Source: Candidatus Heimdallarchaeota archaeon (GTDB lineage Archaea > Asgardarchaeota > Heimdallarchaeia > Hodarchaeales > Hodarchaeaceae). Taken from it: a DNA stretch of 46,104 bases. The position numbers were made by a program, and so were the translations under genes. A model generated the notes under the pieces. The model saw only the letters and a program-made list of their open reading frames with translations. It was not told where the DNA came from and did not search any database. Location: positions 1 to 46,104 of the forward strand of contig DXJL01000156.1 in assembly GCA_019057635.1 (NCBI GenBank), written 5' to 3'. Positions 45,124-46,104 of the stretch are shown here, in pieces (position 1 is the stretch's first letter; every line of letters begins with the position of its first letter).

Positions 45124-46104
45124 ATGTCACAAATCCTTAAATGCGCAATTTGCGATTATACAGAACCTGTTCCAATGCATTGTAGACAATCCATGCATTT
45201 AGAATTAATTGATGGTAAAGAGCAATTAGTCTGCTGGATGGGTCCTTCTTGTGGTGTACAAGACATTCCAACTCATTGTGGAAAACCTATGACACTCGAG
45301 GAAGGAGATTCTCCTGAACGAGTCGATTCTCCTGAATTAGAAGATGGAGGAAAATCCTCTTCCTTTAAAGAAAAAGAAGATCCATTAAGTGGATCCTCTT
45401 CCTTGAAAAATGTTAATTTATCGATAACTGGTATGACTTGTGCCTCTTGTGTAGCTTCTGTAGAGAAAAAGTTAAGCAAAGTGAGTGGGGTACACAAGGT
45501 TAATGTAAACTTAATGACAGAAAAAGCCAATATAGTATTTGATCCCGAAAATGTTTCCATAAAGAAATTAATTACCGATGTGGAAAGCATTGGTTACGGA
45601 GCCGAGAATCTAGAGGTGAAGGCGGGAGCTGCAAATCAGCTTGATTTAAAAATTGAGGGTATGACTTGTGCAAGTTGTGTGAGCTCTATCGAAAAATCTC
45701 TTACAAATGTTGCTGGAGTAACAAATATTACAGTAAACTTAACAACAGAAAAAGCCCACGTAAAATTCGATCCTTCAGTCATCAGTGAAACTGAGGTAAT
45801 AAAGCGAATTGAAAACGTTGGATATGGGGCTACACCAATTATTTCAGATATGAGGACTGAAGATCGAGAAAAGTTAGCACGAGAACGGGAGTACAAACGT
45901 CAAAAAATGAAATTTTTTTCTGCGATAATTTTTACAATTCCTGTGTTTTTATACAGTCTTGGTTATGTGTTGGGTTTAAGAATACCCTTACTATTACCAG
46001 ACCCCTTTATTCTAGGTATTAATACGAGACAATTCGTAGTTATGTTATTCACTATGCCAGTTGTGTTTATTGCTGGCTGGCAATTTCATAGGGGTGCAAT
46101 AAAA
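45124..46104 (+). CDS. copA: Copper-transporting P-type ATPase CopA, N-terminal part (runs off the window)
   Basis: The frame is open from ATG 45124 (AAGGTGAT six bases before) to the right edge, 327 codons. Order: an unusual N-terminal Cys/His/Met region (about 1-60) with two similar units, VPMHCRQSMHLE and IPTHCGKPMTLE, plus CAIC and CWMGPSC; an acidic Ser-rich linker; two heavy-metal-associated domains, each with GMTCASCV and the ending ...IE.VGYGA or VESIGYGA; then a charged stretch and the first membrane helices (FFSAIIFTIPVFLYSLGYV and after). The rest (CPC, DKTG) lies outside. Copper export is the likely role, supported by the divergent TRASH regulator. Confidence 0.9.
   Translation, partial: MSQILKCAICDYTEPVPMHCRQSMHLELIDGKEQLVCWMGPSCGVQDIPTHCGKPMTLEEGDSPERVDSPELEDGGKSSSFKEKEDPLSGSSSLKNVNLSITGMTCASCVASVEKKLSKVSGVHKVNVNLMTEKANIVFDPENVSIKKLITDVESIGYGAENLEVKAGAANQLDLKIEGMTCASCVSSIEKSLTNVAGVTNITVNLTTEKAHVKFDPSVISETEVIKRIENVGYGATPIISDMRTEDREKLAREREYKRQKMKFFSAIIFTIPVFLYSLGYVLGLRIPLLLPDPFILGINTRQFVVMLFTMPVVFIAGWQFHRGAIK

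Overview
The window looks like a piece of an archaeal chromosome, most likely from an Asgard archaeon. Archaeal core genes are present: transcription factor B, A/V-type ATPase subunits I, C and K, a UbiA-type geranylgeranyl transferase for ether lipids, and a branched-polyamine synthase. Two genes are of kinds prominent in Asgard genomes: a profilin-like gene (24324-24692) and a free-standing roadblock/LC7-like gene (17385-17780). DNA is AT-rich, and many genes use TTG or GTG starts. TATA-like boxes about 25-30 nt before several starts suggest short or absent leaders. I cannot fix the lineage below Asgard. No tRNA, rRNA, CRISPR array or insertion sequence was seen.

Layout. 1-728: no convincing gene. 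729-3173: PEP synthase. 3275-4348 (-): a lone protein resembling the NuoD/[NiFe]-hydrogenase large subunit without its cysteines. 4486-8128: A/V-ATPase subunits I-C-K. 8303-12676 (-): operon for a molybdenum hydroxylase (three subunits), a MoaD-like protein and a small membrane protein. 12793-14388 (-): EamA transporter and HAD phosphatase. 14528-17107 (-): 2-oxoacid:ferredoxin oxidoreductase. 17385-22136 (+): roadblock protein, then a tight run of inositol-phosphate synthase, prenyltransferase, a BpsA-SpeD fusion and a dolichol-kinase-like enzyme. 22144-24692: FKBP-like membrane protein, an isolated PEP-swivel domain lacking its histidine, a coiled-coil protein and profilin.

24855-32747 is an accessory, defence-like island: a large Eco57I-type adenine methyltransferase, two TGT/DpdA-like base-exchange enzymes flanking a YaaA/DUF6884-like protein, and a type III Mod-like methyltransferase whose N-terminal half is a decayed copy of its own catalytic domain. 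This is the best candidate for an undescribed system, possibly a 7-deazaguanine-type DNA modification combined with adenine methylation.

32844-44112 returns to housekeeping genes: YjbQ, TFB, a COG2522-type regulator, HflX, a membrane-anchored subtilase, a probably PPi-dependent phosphofructokinase, a BMP-like binding protein, MTA phosphorylase and a bacterial-type MetK. The right edge holds a CopA-type copper ATPase (N-terminal part only), preceded by a divergent Lrp-TRASH regulator gene with two in-frame stops.

How the genes fit together. MetK makes SAM, the fused SpeD domain would decarboxylate it, the BpsA domain would move aminopropyl groups onto a polyamine, and MTAP would recycle the methylthioadenosine. 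PEP synthase, PPi-PFK and inositol-phosphate synthase link sugar phosphates to inositol lipid headgroups, with the UbiA enzyme and the lipid kinase alongside. The ferredoxin oxidoreductase and molybdenum hydroxylase point to anaerobic organic-acid or aldehyde/heterocycle metabolism.
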